Assembly (NCBI GenBank): GCA_016927965.1
Contig: JAFGLP010000053.1
Location: forward strand, 1 to 18,485
DNA from: Dehalococcoidia bacterium
GTDB lineage: Bacteria; Chloroflexota; Dehalococcoidia; GIF9; UBA5629
Length of the DNA: 18,485 nt
Reading direction: 5' to 3'
Part shown: piece by piece, positions 7,150 to 15,228 of the stretch
Numbering within the stretch: position 1 is the stretch's first letter
How the letters are laid out: each line of letters starts with the position of its first letter
Notes under the pieces: model-generated
Databases searched by the model: none
Told to the model about the DNA's origin: nothing
What the model saw: the letters and a program-made list of their open reading frames with translations, nothing else
Program-made: the position numbers and the translations under genes

Positions 7150-8676
7150 CTATTTTGCGTAATCTACCGCCCTCACCTCTCGCATAACAGTAACCTTTAT
7201 CTGCCCGGGATATTCCAGACTGTCTTCAATTTTCTTTACGATATCACGCGCCAACCTCATGGCCGCCAGATCATCCACCTGCTCCGGCTTCACGATAATA
7301 CGGACTTCTCGGCCAGCCTGTATTGCAAAGGCTTTTTCAACACCGGGGAAGCTGCTGGCAACATTTTCAAGGGCTTCAATTCGCTTTATATACTGATTAA
7401 GCGATTCACGCCTGGCACCCAAACGCGATCCACTGATCTGATCAGCCGTAGCCAGTATGAAACCGAGTGAACTGGTGGTAGTAGCTTCTCCATGATGCTC
7501 TGATATTGCCTGAACTACTTCGGCTGATTTATCCCATTGTTTAACAAGATTAGCACCAATAAGCGCATGAGGACCTTCCACCTCATGATCGACTGCTTTC
7601 CCTATGTCATGTAACAGAGCAGCCCTTTTGGCCAGGGTAACATTGGCACCGATTTCAGCAGCCAGCATACTGGCAATATGAGCCACTTCCATGCTGTGCG
7701 TCAAGACATTTTGACCGTAGCTTGTCCTATATTTGAGTCTTCCTAACAGTTTTATCAATTCAGGATGCAATCCCTGCACGCCAGTTTTTCTAGCTGCCTG
7801 CTCGCCCTCTATACGTATAGTGGATTCAACCTCTATTTTAGCCTTATCTACAACCTCTTCAATACGAGCAGGATGGATGCGGCCATCCAATATCAGGCTG
7901 CTAAGAGCAATCCTGGCCACTTCGCGGCGTACTGGATCAAAGCTGGAGATAGTCACTGACTCCGGAGTATCATCTATTATTAGATCAACACCAGTAGCCT
8001 GCTCCATTGCGCGTATATTGCGTCCTTCTCGGCCAATGAGACGGCCTTTCATATCATCATTAGGTAAAGGCACAACAGAAACAGTAGTCTCTGAAACAAC
8101 ATCCGTAGCACATCGCTGGATAGTCGTAGCTAGGATGTCCCGGGCAATATTATCAATATCGTCTTTGAACCTTACTTCCCATTCACGTACACGTCGGGAT
8201 GCATCTTCTTTTATTTCGTCTTCTACTGCATCGAGTAGCTGTTGCTTCGCCTCATCGCTGGACATCCCCGATATCGCTTCCAGTCTTTGCAGATGTTTAT
8301 CTTTAATTTCTTCTACCTGAGCACGTACAGTATCTATTTCTTTTTCTCGCCCAATCAGGCTGCGTTCCCTTCTCTCCAGTGCCTCCAACTTCCTTTCTAA
8401 TCTTTCCTCACGTTGACTGGACCGTCTTTCAAGTCTTTGAAGTTCGTACCTTCTTTCTCTACTGTCAGCCTCCGCAGCCGCCCTTACCTTTACTGCCTCT
8501 TCTTTTGCATCGAGCACCATTTGCTCGTATTTAGATTGAGCGCTTTCTAGAAGTTTCTTAGCTTCATTCTGAGCATTGCGTATTTGCTGATTTGCTAAAA
8601 GCTGACGCGCAAAATAGCCTACTAACAGGGACAAAACGGCAACAAGGCCGATTATAATGTAGTATATCCAATCCAT
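7150..8676 (-). CDS. rny: Ribonuclease Y
   Basis: A membrane-anchored endoribonuclease that starts bulk mRNA decay in bacteria lacking or not relying on RNase E. The 508-aa product has one N-terminal membrane helix (about 4-24) and a long, highly charged coiled coil (about 30-180). A KH RNA-binding domain follows, with [10 protein letters not shown] at 211-220. An HD hydrolase domain comes next, with H327, the LLHDIGKA motif (H356-D357) and SEHHGE near 392-397. A short C-terminal domain ends in [12 protein letters not shown]. Length and order are standard. The ATG is preceded by AGAGG about 10 nt upstream. It is followed by a YmdB-type gene after 20 bp. The 115-bp gap from recX holds several TATAAT hexamers, so rny may have its own promoter. 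Confidence 0.97.
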   Translation of the reverse strand: MDWIYYIIIGLVAVLSLLVGYFARQLLANQQIRNAQNEAKKLLESAQSKYEQMVLDAKEEAVKVRAAAEADSRERRYELQRLERRSSQREERLERKLEALERRERSLIGREKEIDTVRAQVEEIKDKHLQRLEAISGMSSDEAKQQLLDAVEDEIKEDASRRVREWEVRFKDDIDNIARDILATTIQRCATDVVSETTVSVVPLPNDDMKGRLIGREGRNIRAMEQATGVDLIIDDTPESVTISSFDPVRREVARIALSSLILDGRIHPARIEEVVDKAKIEVESTIRIEGEQAARKTGVQGLHPELIKLLGRLKYRTSYGQNVLTHSMEVAHIASMLAAEIGANVTLAKRAALLHDIGKAVDHEVEGPHALIGANLVKQWDKSAEVVQAISEHHGEATTTSSLGFILATADQISGSRLGARRESLNQYIKRIEALENVASSFPGVEKAFAIQAGREVRIIVKPEQVDDLAAMRLARDIVKKIEDSLEYPGQIKVTVMREVRAVDYAK

Positions 8677-8777
8677 AGTGTAGCTGCCTCTCTTTATAAA
8701 TAAACCAGATTATATTACACATTTATGTAAAATCCTTAATTAAACATTATACTATTCTTTTACACGTTAAGACCAGT

Positions 8778-8805
8778 ATTATAGTAAAATTTTATGTATT
8801 TTCAG
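8778..8805 (-). promoter_or_regulatory. Candidate promoter for rny in the recX-rny gap
   Basis: On the minus strand, CTGAAA (8805-8800, inside the end of recX), a 16-bp spacer and TATAAT (8783-8778). Two more perfect TATAAT hexamers lie at 8746-8751 and 8709-8714 but without good -35 partners. The gap is very AT-rich, so chance matches are likely. Confidence 0.35.
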
Positions 8806-9439
8806 ATAAATTTTTTCCAGTAGTTTTCCATAGCCTGGTAATAGCTCGATGCACCACGTCACTGCTGAAACCACGGCGACTTAAATATCCAGCCAACCGC
8901 TTATAGAAATCCGGATATTCCAGGTTGCAAAGCAGCTTGGCTTTCTTTAGTCCTGCAGTATAGGCGCTTTCAGTGTCATCAATATCCTCAGTTACACGTC
9001 CGGCAAGTTCATTATCAATGCCCTTTTGCAACAATTCCTTTTTTATCATAAAACGGCTTCTAGGCTTGTAGGTTAATCTATCCTGCATCCATAACTCAGC
9101 AAAGGAGGCATCATCAATAAGGCGAACTTGTTTTAGCTTATCCAGACAACGTTCAACAAATACGCTATCAACCCTTTTTTTCTTAAAAAGATAATCTCTT
9201 ACCTCACCTTCACTCCTGGCCCTGTATTCAAGGAAATGCAAAGCAGCTTCATAGCATTTTTCAAAGCTGTTCTCAGCAATCTGCATTTCCAGGACATTAA
9301 TATCAACCTCTTGCCCTGTAAAAATACCAGTTTTTTCAACGAATTCACGGCTAGTCTTTAAAGTGGACCCGTCGTCAAAGATCAGATCGGCTGTCCATTT
9401 ATTATCGCCCGGCCTTATTTCAACAATCATCTTTCTCAT
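8792..9439 (-). CDS. recX: Regulatory protein RecX
   Basis: RecX binds within the RecA filament groove and limits RecA activity. The product has an N-terminal beta-rich segment (VEIRPGDNKWTADLIFDDGSTL region). It is followed by the helical RecX repeats: the ALHFLEYRARSEGEVRDYLFKKK block, the LKQVRLIDDASFAELWMQDRL block and a C-terminal GYLSRRGFSSDVVHRAI block. All are typical of the family. It follows recA on the same strand, the usual arrangement. The start is uncertain. The reading frame is open to a TTG at 9481 without any Shine-Dalgarno. ATG codons occur at 9439 and 9430; I chose 9439, because the family similarity starts near there. No strong ribosome site is visible for any choice. Confidence 0.9.
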   Translation of the reverse strand: MRKMIVEIRPGDNKWTADLIFDDGSTLKTSREFVEKTGIFTGQEVDINVLEMQIAENSFEKCYEAALHFLEYRARSEGEVRDYLFKKKRVDSVFVERCLDKLKQVRLIDDASFAELWMQDRLTYKPRSRFMIKKELLQKGIDNELAGRVTEDIDDTESAYTAGLKKAKLLCNLEYPDFYKRLAGYLSRRGFSSDVVHRAITRLWKTTGKNLSENT

Positions 9440-9493
9440 AATTTGACTATGAACAGACTCATTTGTAGATAAGTTACACAATATACGTAAATA

Positions 9494-10534
9494 TTAGTCT
9501 GTAAGATCTTTATTATTAGCGATTTCATTGCTGCTCAATGCTATGTTGCGTATCTGCTTCTCAATCTCAGCAGAAATATCTGGATGTTGCAGTAAGTACT
9601 CACGAGCCTTTTCCCTTCCTTGTCCCAGTTTAGTTCCTGCATAATCAAAGAATGCCCCTGATTTTTTTATCACACCACTGCTTACACCGAGATCAATGAT
9701 ATCGCCTTCCCTGCTTATACCGCAATTGAACAGAATATCAAATTCAGCCACACGATAGGGAGGTGCCACTTTGTTCTTGACTACCTTGGCTCGAACACGA
9801 TTACCAAATATCTCGGCCCCGTTCTTAATAGCTTCAAATTTGCGAAGATCAATCCTGACCGAACTGTAGAATTTTAAAGCCCTGCCACCAGGTGTTACTT
9901 CGGGACTACCAAATATCACCCCGACTTTTTCGCGCAACTGGTTGATAAAAATCACCGCAGTATTGGATTTGCTTATTTCACCGGTCAACTTGCGCAGTGC
10001 CTGTGACATCAGTCTCGCCTGCAATCCCACATGGGAATCCCCCATCTCTCCTTCAATCTCAGCTCTGGGCACCAGGGCAGCAACACTGTCTATAACAACA
10101 GCATCAAGCGCATGTGTCCTTACCATTCTTTCAGCTATATCCAATGCCTCTTCACCCGTCCCAGGTTGTGCACCCTTCAGCGCATTTACGTTGACCCCGC
10201 ATATAGAAGCATAGTGGGTATCCAGTGCATGCTCTGCATCTATGTAGAGCACCAAACCTCCCATCTTTTGCGCCTGCGCAATAATATTTAACGCCAGTGT
10301 GGTTTTACCCGATGCTTCAGCTCCGAAGATCTCGGTAATGCGGCCTCGCGGGATACCCCCCACTCCTAAAGCAATATCAAGGCTAAGGGAACCGGTCGGT
10401 ATTACGTCTACTTTAATCTTGGCCAGTCTTTCCCCCAAAGACATTATTGAACCTGCTCCGTATGCCTTTTCAATCTGGCTGATAGCTAGGTCCATAGCCT
10501 TCTCTTTTTCTGCTCTGACTTTCTCCGACTCCAT
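9494..10534 (-). CDS. recA: Recombinase RecA
   Basis: RecA forms ATP-dependent filaments on single-stranded DNA for homologous recombination and triggers LexA self-cleavage where a LexA exists. The 346-aa product has Walker A GAEASGKT (residues 71-78), a Walker B segment ending VVIDSVAAL (D149), the [12 protein letters not shown] segment, the NQLREKVGV motif, loop L2 around [20 protein letters not shown] and the C-terminal RNIALSS region. The ATG at 10534 is chosen because AGGAGGAG (10537-10544 on the complement) sits just before it; the frame stays open only six codons further, to a TTG. An extended -10 promoter lies upstream. recX follows within about 60 bp. I do not see a canonical Gram-positive SOS box (CGAAC-N4-GTTCG) here. 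Confidence 0.98.
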   Translation of the reverse strand: MESEKVRAEKEKAMDLAISQIEKAYGAGSIMSLGERLAKIKVDVIPTGSLSLDIALGVGGIPRGRITEIFGAEASGKTTLALNIIAQAQKMGGLVLYIDAEHALDTHYASICGVNVNALKGAQPGTGEEALDIAERMVRTHALDAVVIDSVAALVPRAEIEGEMGDSHVGLQARLMSQALRKLTGEISKSNTAVIFINQLREKVGVIFGSPEVTPGGRALKFYSSVRIDLRKFEAIKNGAEIFGNRVRAKVVKNKVAPPYRVAEFDILFNCGISREGDIIDLGVSSGVIKKSGAFFDYAGTKLGQGREKAREYLLQHPDISAEIEKQIRNIALSSNEIANNKDLTD

Positions 10535-10588
10535 TACTCCTCCTGTAAACAAATACGATTTTTTCTTCTTCCATATGTAATTTTCGTT

Positions 10589-10617
10589 ATTCTAACACAA
10601 TTGTACTAAAATTGAAA
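10589..10617 (-). promoter_or_regulatory. Candidate recA promoter with extended -10 and internal palindrome
   Basis: On the minus strand, TTTCAA (10617-10612), a 17-bp spacer and TAGAAT (10594-10589) preceded by TGT, an extended -10. The 8-bp palindrome ACAATTGT (10597-10604) lies in the spacer and could be an operator. Confidence 0.45.
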
Positions 10618-10652
10618 TAGGTTTTACAAAAATATTTTTTTACTGTTTCAAC

Positions 10653-10682
10653 TTGACTATACAAAACACATTGAGCTAAATT
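10653..10682 (+). promoter_or_regulatory. Candidate promoter of the FmdB-type gene
   Basis: TTGACT (10653-10658), an 18-bp spacer and TAAATT (10677-10682). The predicted leader is about 12 nt and contains the GGAG ribosome site. It diverges from the recA promoter about 35 bp away. Confidence 0.45.
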
Positions 10683-10700
10683 TAATACGGAGTAAATGAT

Positions 10701-10940
10701 ATGCCTATCTATGAATACGCCTGTCCCCACTGTCACCATAAATTTGAGTTATTACGTCCGATTTCACAATCAGAAGCTGACTTGGAATGTCCTAAATGCA
10801 AAACACCTTCAAAGCGCTCCATTTCAAAATTCGTATCGCGTTCTAAGGACGATATGAGCTTCTTAAACCACATGCCTGCTTCAAGCAGCAGTTCGTGCAG
10901 CGGATGCAGTTCTACCAACTGTTCATCCTGCGGTCTTTAA
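10701..10940 (+). CDS. FmdB-family zinc ribbon protein
   Basis: A 79-aa protein beginning MPIYEYACPHCHHKFELL, the hallmark of the FmdB/CxxC_CxxC_SSSS family. C8-x2-C11 and C30-x2-C33 form one zinc ribbon. The tail is very rich in Ser and Cys (SSSSSCSGCSSTNCSSCGL), also usual for the family. The founding member was proposed as a regulator of formamidase and amidase, but most members have no proven job. The ATG has GGAG 8 nt upstream. It diverges from recA and converges on the DUF1461 gene, 10 bp from its stop. The family is clear and the function unknown. Confidence 0.88.
   Translation: MPIYEYACPHCHHKFELLRPISQSEADLECPKCKTPSKRSISKFVSRSKDDMSFLNHMPASSSSSCSGCSSTNCSSCGL
10900..10931 (+). terminator. 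Possible weak terminator hairpin at the end of the FmdB-type gene
   Basis: GGATG-CAGTT (10902-10911) pairs with AACTG-(TT)-CATCC (10917-10928) around CTACC, with an extra GC pair outside. The following TCTTTAATTATT is only mildly T-rich. It lies inside the coding region, so it may just reflect codons. Confidence 0.25.
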
Positions 10941-10950
10941 TTATTAAACT

Positions 10951-11670
10951 TCATATTCCATTTTTTTTATCCGCCGTTAACTTCCATGGCAGTGCCTTCT
11001 TTATAACAAAGGCTGCCGTCCATATAATGGCAGCTTCGATCAGAATTGTTAAAACCATTAATATCGCTGTATCGTTGAAAAACCCTTGCGGAAACATCAT
11101 TATCAGGTAGTCCTTAGCAGGATCCAATATCCACAAGTCGTTACTGAAACTTATAAAGTGAAACAACAGGAACAGGCTATAAAAGTCCACTATAGCCCAT
11201 GCAATCAGCACAACTGTTAAAGTGCCGGTAATGATTGCTCCAATTCGTATTCCCTTCAATAATGGTATTAATCCAACTGTGCTATAAAGCAAAATTGCCA
11301 TACCAACAAAAATCAGCAACGAAGCAATTAGCATTATTGTGAAAAGCAGAATGATTTCCCTTACATCCTTAAGATGAATTAATTCTTTTTCATTGTACAC
11401 AGGCTGTTGTTCGCCATTTATATCGACAGTAAGCTGTGGTGTAATTCTTTCACCACCGAAATAATCCACCATTTGCTCAGCTACCTGACCTAATTGTATA
11501 TTGCTAATACCTGTAACATGGCTGATGTTATATTTTTCAAAACCAGCTTTATATATGGCAACGGAATGAGAATAAACATATACAGTAGACGATATGATTA
11601 GTAGAGGAATTGACAGAATCAGCAATATGTATGTCGGCAAATAAATATACCTTGTAAAATTAGTCGTCAT
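10951..11670 (-). CDS. DUF1461/TIGR01906 membrane protein, Lit-like (lipoprotein intramolecular transacylase family)
   Basis: A 239-aa integral membrane protein with about four helices: near 10-32, 105-130, 142-172 and 200-224. An extracytoplasmic loop between the first two carries ELIHLKDVREI (H99, D102). The second family motif, FHFISFSNDLW (H171 to W180), is followed by a Phe-Pro pair at 193-194. These two His motifs define the family. Its Firmicutes member Lit moves an acyl chain within lipoproteins to make the lyso form, using two conserved His. The match in motif order and topology is good, but whether this protein does the same reaction is inference. The ATG at 11670 has a modest GAGG 11 nt upstream. 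It is a single gene, convergent with the FmdB-type gene and divergent from dnaE. Confidence 0.78.
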   Translation of the reverse strand: MTTNFTRYIYLPTYILLILSIPLLIISSTVYVYSHSVAIYKAGFEKYNISHVTGISNIQLGQVAEQMVDYFGGERITPQLTVDINGEQQPVYNEKELIHLKDVREIILLFTIMLIASLLIFVGMAILLYSTVGLIPLLKGIRIGAIITGTLTVVLIAWAIVDFYSLFLLFHFISFSNDLWILDPAKDYLIMMFPQGFFNDTAILMVLTILIEAAIIWTAAFVIKKALPWKLTADKKNGI

Positions 11671-11728
11671 AGTATAAATTCCTCATTAAATAATCCCTCC
11701 GCAGAATAACCGCTTCCGGTAAATCTTG

Positions 11729-11737
11729 TGATATAAT
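11729..11737 (+). promoter_or_regulatory. Extended -10 promoter element of dnaE
   Basis: TGATATAAT (11729-11737) is a perfect extended -10 with no clear -35. The predicted start is near 11743-11745, giving a leader of only about 22 nt before the ATG at 11766. Confidence 0.5.
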
Positions 11738-11741
11738 TTTC

Positions 11742-11762
11742 GCACAATTCTTCTGGTTGTGC
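11742..11762. repeat. Inverted repeat in the dnaE leader
   Basis: GCACAA (11742-11747) and TTGTGC (11757-11762) are perfect inverted arms around 9 bp. They start at the predicted transcription start and end 3 bp before the dnaE ATG. This could be an operator or a 5' mRNA hairpin covering the ribosome site. Confidence 0.45.
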
Positions 11763-11765
11763 TGT

Positions 11766-14700
11766 ATGTTTACCCACCTGCATGTTCATACCGAATATAG
11801 TCTCCTCGATGGTTGCTGCCGGATCAGTCAGCTTGTGCATAAGGCTAAAGATTTAGGCATGCATTCCCTGGCCATTACAGACCATGGCAATATGTACGGT
11901 GTTATTGACTTTTATAAAACAGCGCTTGATTCCGGCATAAAACCCATTATAGGATGCGAAGTCTATATTGCTGCTAACGATTACCGCAGCAAAGATCCCG
12001 CAGAAAAATCCAATAGCCATTTAACGCTTCTGGCCAGAAATCAGGAAGGCTACCGTAATTTAATTCGACTGGTTACCATGGCTAATCTTGGTGGGTTTTA
12101 TTATAAGCCGCGCATAGATAAGAAGCTTCTGCAGCAATATAAGGATGGATTGATAGTTTTATCAGGCTGTGCACAGGGAGAGTTGGGCCGCCTTATCCTA
12201 CAAAATCGCTACGAAGATACGGTCAACGCTACCAAGTGGTATAAAGAAAACTTTGAACATTATTTTATTGAGATTCAGAAGCACCCCATGCCCGACATTG
12301 AAAAAATAAATGAGTCCCTTATAGAGATCGCACGTAAACTGGATATTCCCCTCATTGCCACTAATGATGTTCATTATATTAACAAGGAAGATTCTTACAT
12401 CCACGATGTTTTACTCTGCATAGGCACCAACACCACCATATATGATGAAAAACGTTTGAAAATGGCAGGGGACTATTTCTATTTAAAATCACCCCGTGAG
12501 ATGGAAGAGCAATATGCCGATATTCCGGATGCTGTCAGCAACACGAAAATTGTCGCCGATATGTGCAATGTTGAAATTGAATTCGGCAAACCCCATCTCC
12601 CCCAGGTCGAACTCCCCGAAGGCAAAACCTCACAGTCATATCTTTCCGTGCTTTGCTGGCGCGGCCTCAAAGAGCGCTGGCCTGATGCAGATGTGGAAGC
12701 AGAGAAGCGCCTAGCTTATGAATTGGATGTGATCGAAAAAACGCAGTTCGCCGACTACTTCCTGGTGGTGCATGACCTTGCATCATTTGTAAGGCAAAAG
12801 GACATATTTTTCGGTGTGCGCGGAAGCGCGGCTGCCAGCCTTGCTCTTTACTGCCTGGGAATTACGGATATTAATCCCCTTACCTATAAGCTGGTATTCG
12901 AGCGTTTTCTCAATATAGAGCGCCGGGAAATGCCGGATATCGACCTTGATTTTCAGGATGATAGACGCGAGGAAGTAATAGCTTATGTCAACAGCAAATA
13001 CGGGGCAGACCATGTAGCGCAGATTATAACATTCGGCACCCTGGGCGCCAGGGCAGCTATACGTGATGTGGGCAGAGCTTTAGGTATGAGTTATGGTGCT
13101 GTTGACCAAGTAGCTAAATTAATTCCCACCCGCCCCAATATCAGGCTTGACGACGCTCTTCTTGAAGTCAAAGAGCTTCAGGAAATGTATGATGCTGACG
13201 ATCAAATCCGTAAGCTGATCGATACTGCTAAAAAACTTGAGGGGATATCGCGACATTCGAGCACCCATGCAGCCGGCGTCGTTATCTCCAGAGATCCTCT
13301 AACAGAATATCTTCCTCTTCAACGTGCCAGCAAGGACAGCGGTCAGCAATCTGCCATGACCCAGTTTTCCATGGAGAATGTTGCCAAACTGGGCCTTTTG
13401 AAGCTGGACTTCCTCGGATTGGCCAACCTGACTTTGCTAGCCAAGGCCAGAGAAGTTATTTATGAAAATCACGGCATCGAGATCGACTTTCTAAAAATAC
13501 CAATGGATGATCAGAAGACATTTGATCTGCTGTCTTCCGGAGAAACTACGGGCATCTTCCAGCTGGAAGGTCCCGGCATGCGCCGTTATATAAAAGAGCT
13601 AAAACCAACCAAATTCACAGACATCTCCGCCATGGTCGCGCTTTACAGGCCGGGACCGATGGACCATATCCCCACTTTTATTAAATCCAAACACGGTCTT
13701 GAATCCGTCCGTTATCCGCATGATGACCTTATCCCCATACTGGAGGATACCTACGGCATTATTGTTTACCAGGACCAGGTTTTATTTGTTGTCCAAAGGT
13801 TTGCAGGATACAGCCTCGGTCGTGCAGATATAATCCGCAAAGCCATGGGAAAGAAAAATTCCGAGACGATGAAAAAAGAGAAGAAGAACTTCATCGATGG
13901 GGCAAAGACCAAAGGCTATAGCGAGCAGGAAGCAGCGGCCGTATTTGCTTTAATTGAGCCTTTTGCCGGTTACGCCTTTAACAAAGCGCATAGCGTTAGC
14001 TATGCGCGTATTGCCTATGAGACAGCCTATCTGAAAGCTAATTATCCCACTGAATATATGACAGCGTTTCTTAACACTTATTATGATAAGACGGAACGCC
14101 TGGTCACTGCCATAGCTGAGTGCAGGCGCATTAACCTGGATTTGAGAAAACCTGATATCAACTACAGTTACGCCAGCTTTGTTATAGAGAAAGACAACGG
14201 TAACCGGGGAATCAGATTCGGACTTGCCTCAATCAAGAACGTAGGAAGCAATGCTGTCGAACCTATTATCGCCGCACGCCAGCAAGGCGGTAAATTCACA
14301 ACTATAGAAGATTTCTGCCGCAGGGTCGACCTTAGAGCCATCAATAAAAAGGTCATTGAAAGCCTGATAAAATCGGGGGCATTCGATTCTCTGAGTTTGC
14401 GTGGTTCATTATTAGCTGCCCTTGAACGCATAATGTCGCTATCGCAGCGCGAACAAAAACAAAAAGAGTCCGGACAGTGCAGCATGTTCGACCTGTTTGG
14501 TCAGAGTGTTGATGTTCCCCTGCCAGACTTAAGCCTTGAGCAGTTTGACGTGACTTTACAGGAAAAGCTGCTATGGGAAAAAGAACTTATGGGAGTTTAT
14601 TTTTCTGAACACCCGCTTTCGGCGCTGGCATCCACACTGGCAGAATACTCCAGCGTATTGTGCGGCGAGATTAACAGCGATATGGCAGGTGAGAAAATCA

Positions 14701-15209
14701 TCATCGCAGGCATGATCACTTCAATCAGAATAGTTACAACAAGGAATAACCGTATCTTTGCTGTAGCAACACTGGAGGATTTGAACGGTAGCGTTGAAGT
14801 AACAGCCTGGGCAGATGTGTATACGCAGACAACTGCTCTATGGGTGGAAGGGAATATACTGGTAATAGAGGGAACGGTGAAGGTCAGGGATGATCGTGTA
14901 AATGTGAACTGCGCTAGAGTACGCAAGTTTGAACAGGACATGGACAAGGTCAACGAGAGTAAAGACCACTATTCAGCGCCGCCAAGAAAGCTAACTGTAA
15001 ATATCAAGCAAAGTGACAACAACGAAAAAGACCTTGCAGATTTCCAGAGGGTAATGGAGATCCTGCGCAAATATCCCGGTAGGGACAGTGTACAACTGTC
15101 CATCCATAAGAATGACAAGATTACCCGTATGGAACTTCCTGACCTTAAGATCGAGTATTGCAACGATTTGATTAAAGAGCTCAGTTTTAATTCAAAAAAC
15201 CTAGCATAG
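11766..15209 (+). CDS. dnaE: DNA polymerase III alpha subunit
   Basis: The replicative polymerase subunit, 1147 aa. It starts with a PHP domain: H6 and H8, D39-H40 in ITDHGN, E65 in GCEVY, H85, C135, and D201 and H203 in TNDVHY. All expected metal ligands seem present, so this domain may proofread. The polymerase core follows, with VRGSAAAS (351-358), PDIDLDF carrying D391 and D393, and KLDFLGL with D548. Further motifs are SSTHAAGVV, TTGIFQLEGPGMR, ALYRPGPMD, RKAMGKK and FNKAHSVSYA. An OB fold near 975-1050 and a C-terminal domain of about 100 aa finish it. I chose the ATG at 11766, since MFTHLHVHTEYSLLDG is the normal family start; a TTG three codons earlier is less likely. No strong Shine-Dalgarno is visible, and the leader is short and contains an inverted repeat. 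Confidence 0.97.
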   Translation: MFTHLHVHTEYSLLDGCCRISQLVHKAKDLGMHSLAITDHGNMYGVIDFYKTALDSGIKPIIGCEVYIAANDYRSKDPAEKSNSHLTLLARNQEGYRNLIRLVTMANLGGFYYKPRIDKKLLQQYKDGLIVLSGCAQGELGRLILQNRYEDTVNATKWYKENFEHYFIEIQKHPMPDIEKINESLIEIARKLDIPLIATNDVHYINKEDSYIHDVLLCIGTNTTIYDEKRLKMAGDYFYLKSPREMEEQYADIPDAVSNTKIVADMCNVEIEFGKPHLPQVELPEGKTSQSYLSVLCWRGLKERWPDADVEAEKRLAYELDVIEKTQFADYFLVVHDLASFVRQKDIFFGVRGSAAASLALYCLGITDINPLTYKLVFERFLNIERREMPDIDLDFQDDRREEVIAYVNSKYGADHVAQIITFGTLGARAAIRDVGRALGMSYGAVDQVAKLIPTRPNIRLDDALLEVKELQEMYDADDQIRKLIDTAKKLEGISRHSSTHAAGVVISRDPLTEYLPLQRASKDSGQQSAMTQFSMENVAKLGLLKLDFLGLANLTLLAKAREVIYENHGIEIDFLKIPMDDQKTFDLLSSGETTGIFQLEGPGMRRYIKELKPTKFTDISAMVALYRPGPMDHIPTFIKSKHGLESVRYPHDDLIPILEDTYGIIVYQDQVLFVVQRFAGYSLGRADIIRKAMGKKNSETMKKEKKNFIDGAKTKGYSEQEAAAVFALIEPFAGYAFNKAHSVSYARIAYETAYLKANYPTEYMTAFLNTYYDKTERLVTAIAECRRINLDLRKPDINYSYASFVIEKDNGNRGIRFGLASIKNVGSNAVEPIIAARQQGGKFTTIEDFCRRVDLRAINKKVIESLIKSGAFDSLSLRGSLLAALERIMSLSQREQKQKESGQCSMFDLFGQSVDVPLPDLSLEQFDVTLQEKLLWEKELMGVYFSEHPLSALASTLAEYSSVLCGEINSDMAGEKIIIAGMITSIRIVTTRNNRIFAVATLEDLNGSVEVTAWADVYTQTTALWVEGNILVIEGTVKVRDDRVNVNCARVRKFEQDMDKVNESKDHYSAPPRKLTVNIKQSDNNEKDLADFQRVMEILRKYPGRDSVQLSIHKNDKITRMELPDLKIEYCNDLIKELSFNSKNLA

Positions 15210-15228
15210 CCGCTCAGCGGTTTTATTT
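15208..15228 (+). terminator. dnaE terminator
   Basis: AGCCGC (15208-15213) pairs with GCGGTT (15217-15222) around TCA, followed by TTATTTG. It overlaps the dnaE stop on one side and the stop of the convergent hydrolase on the other. The stem is short (six pairs with one G-U). Confidence 0.55.

Noticed and set aside
7733..8320. Long antisense ORF (195 aa) opposite rny
   Set aside because: Its Ser/Arg-rich composition is what antisense reading of the RNase Y coding region gives; no start signal or domain is visible.
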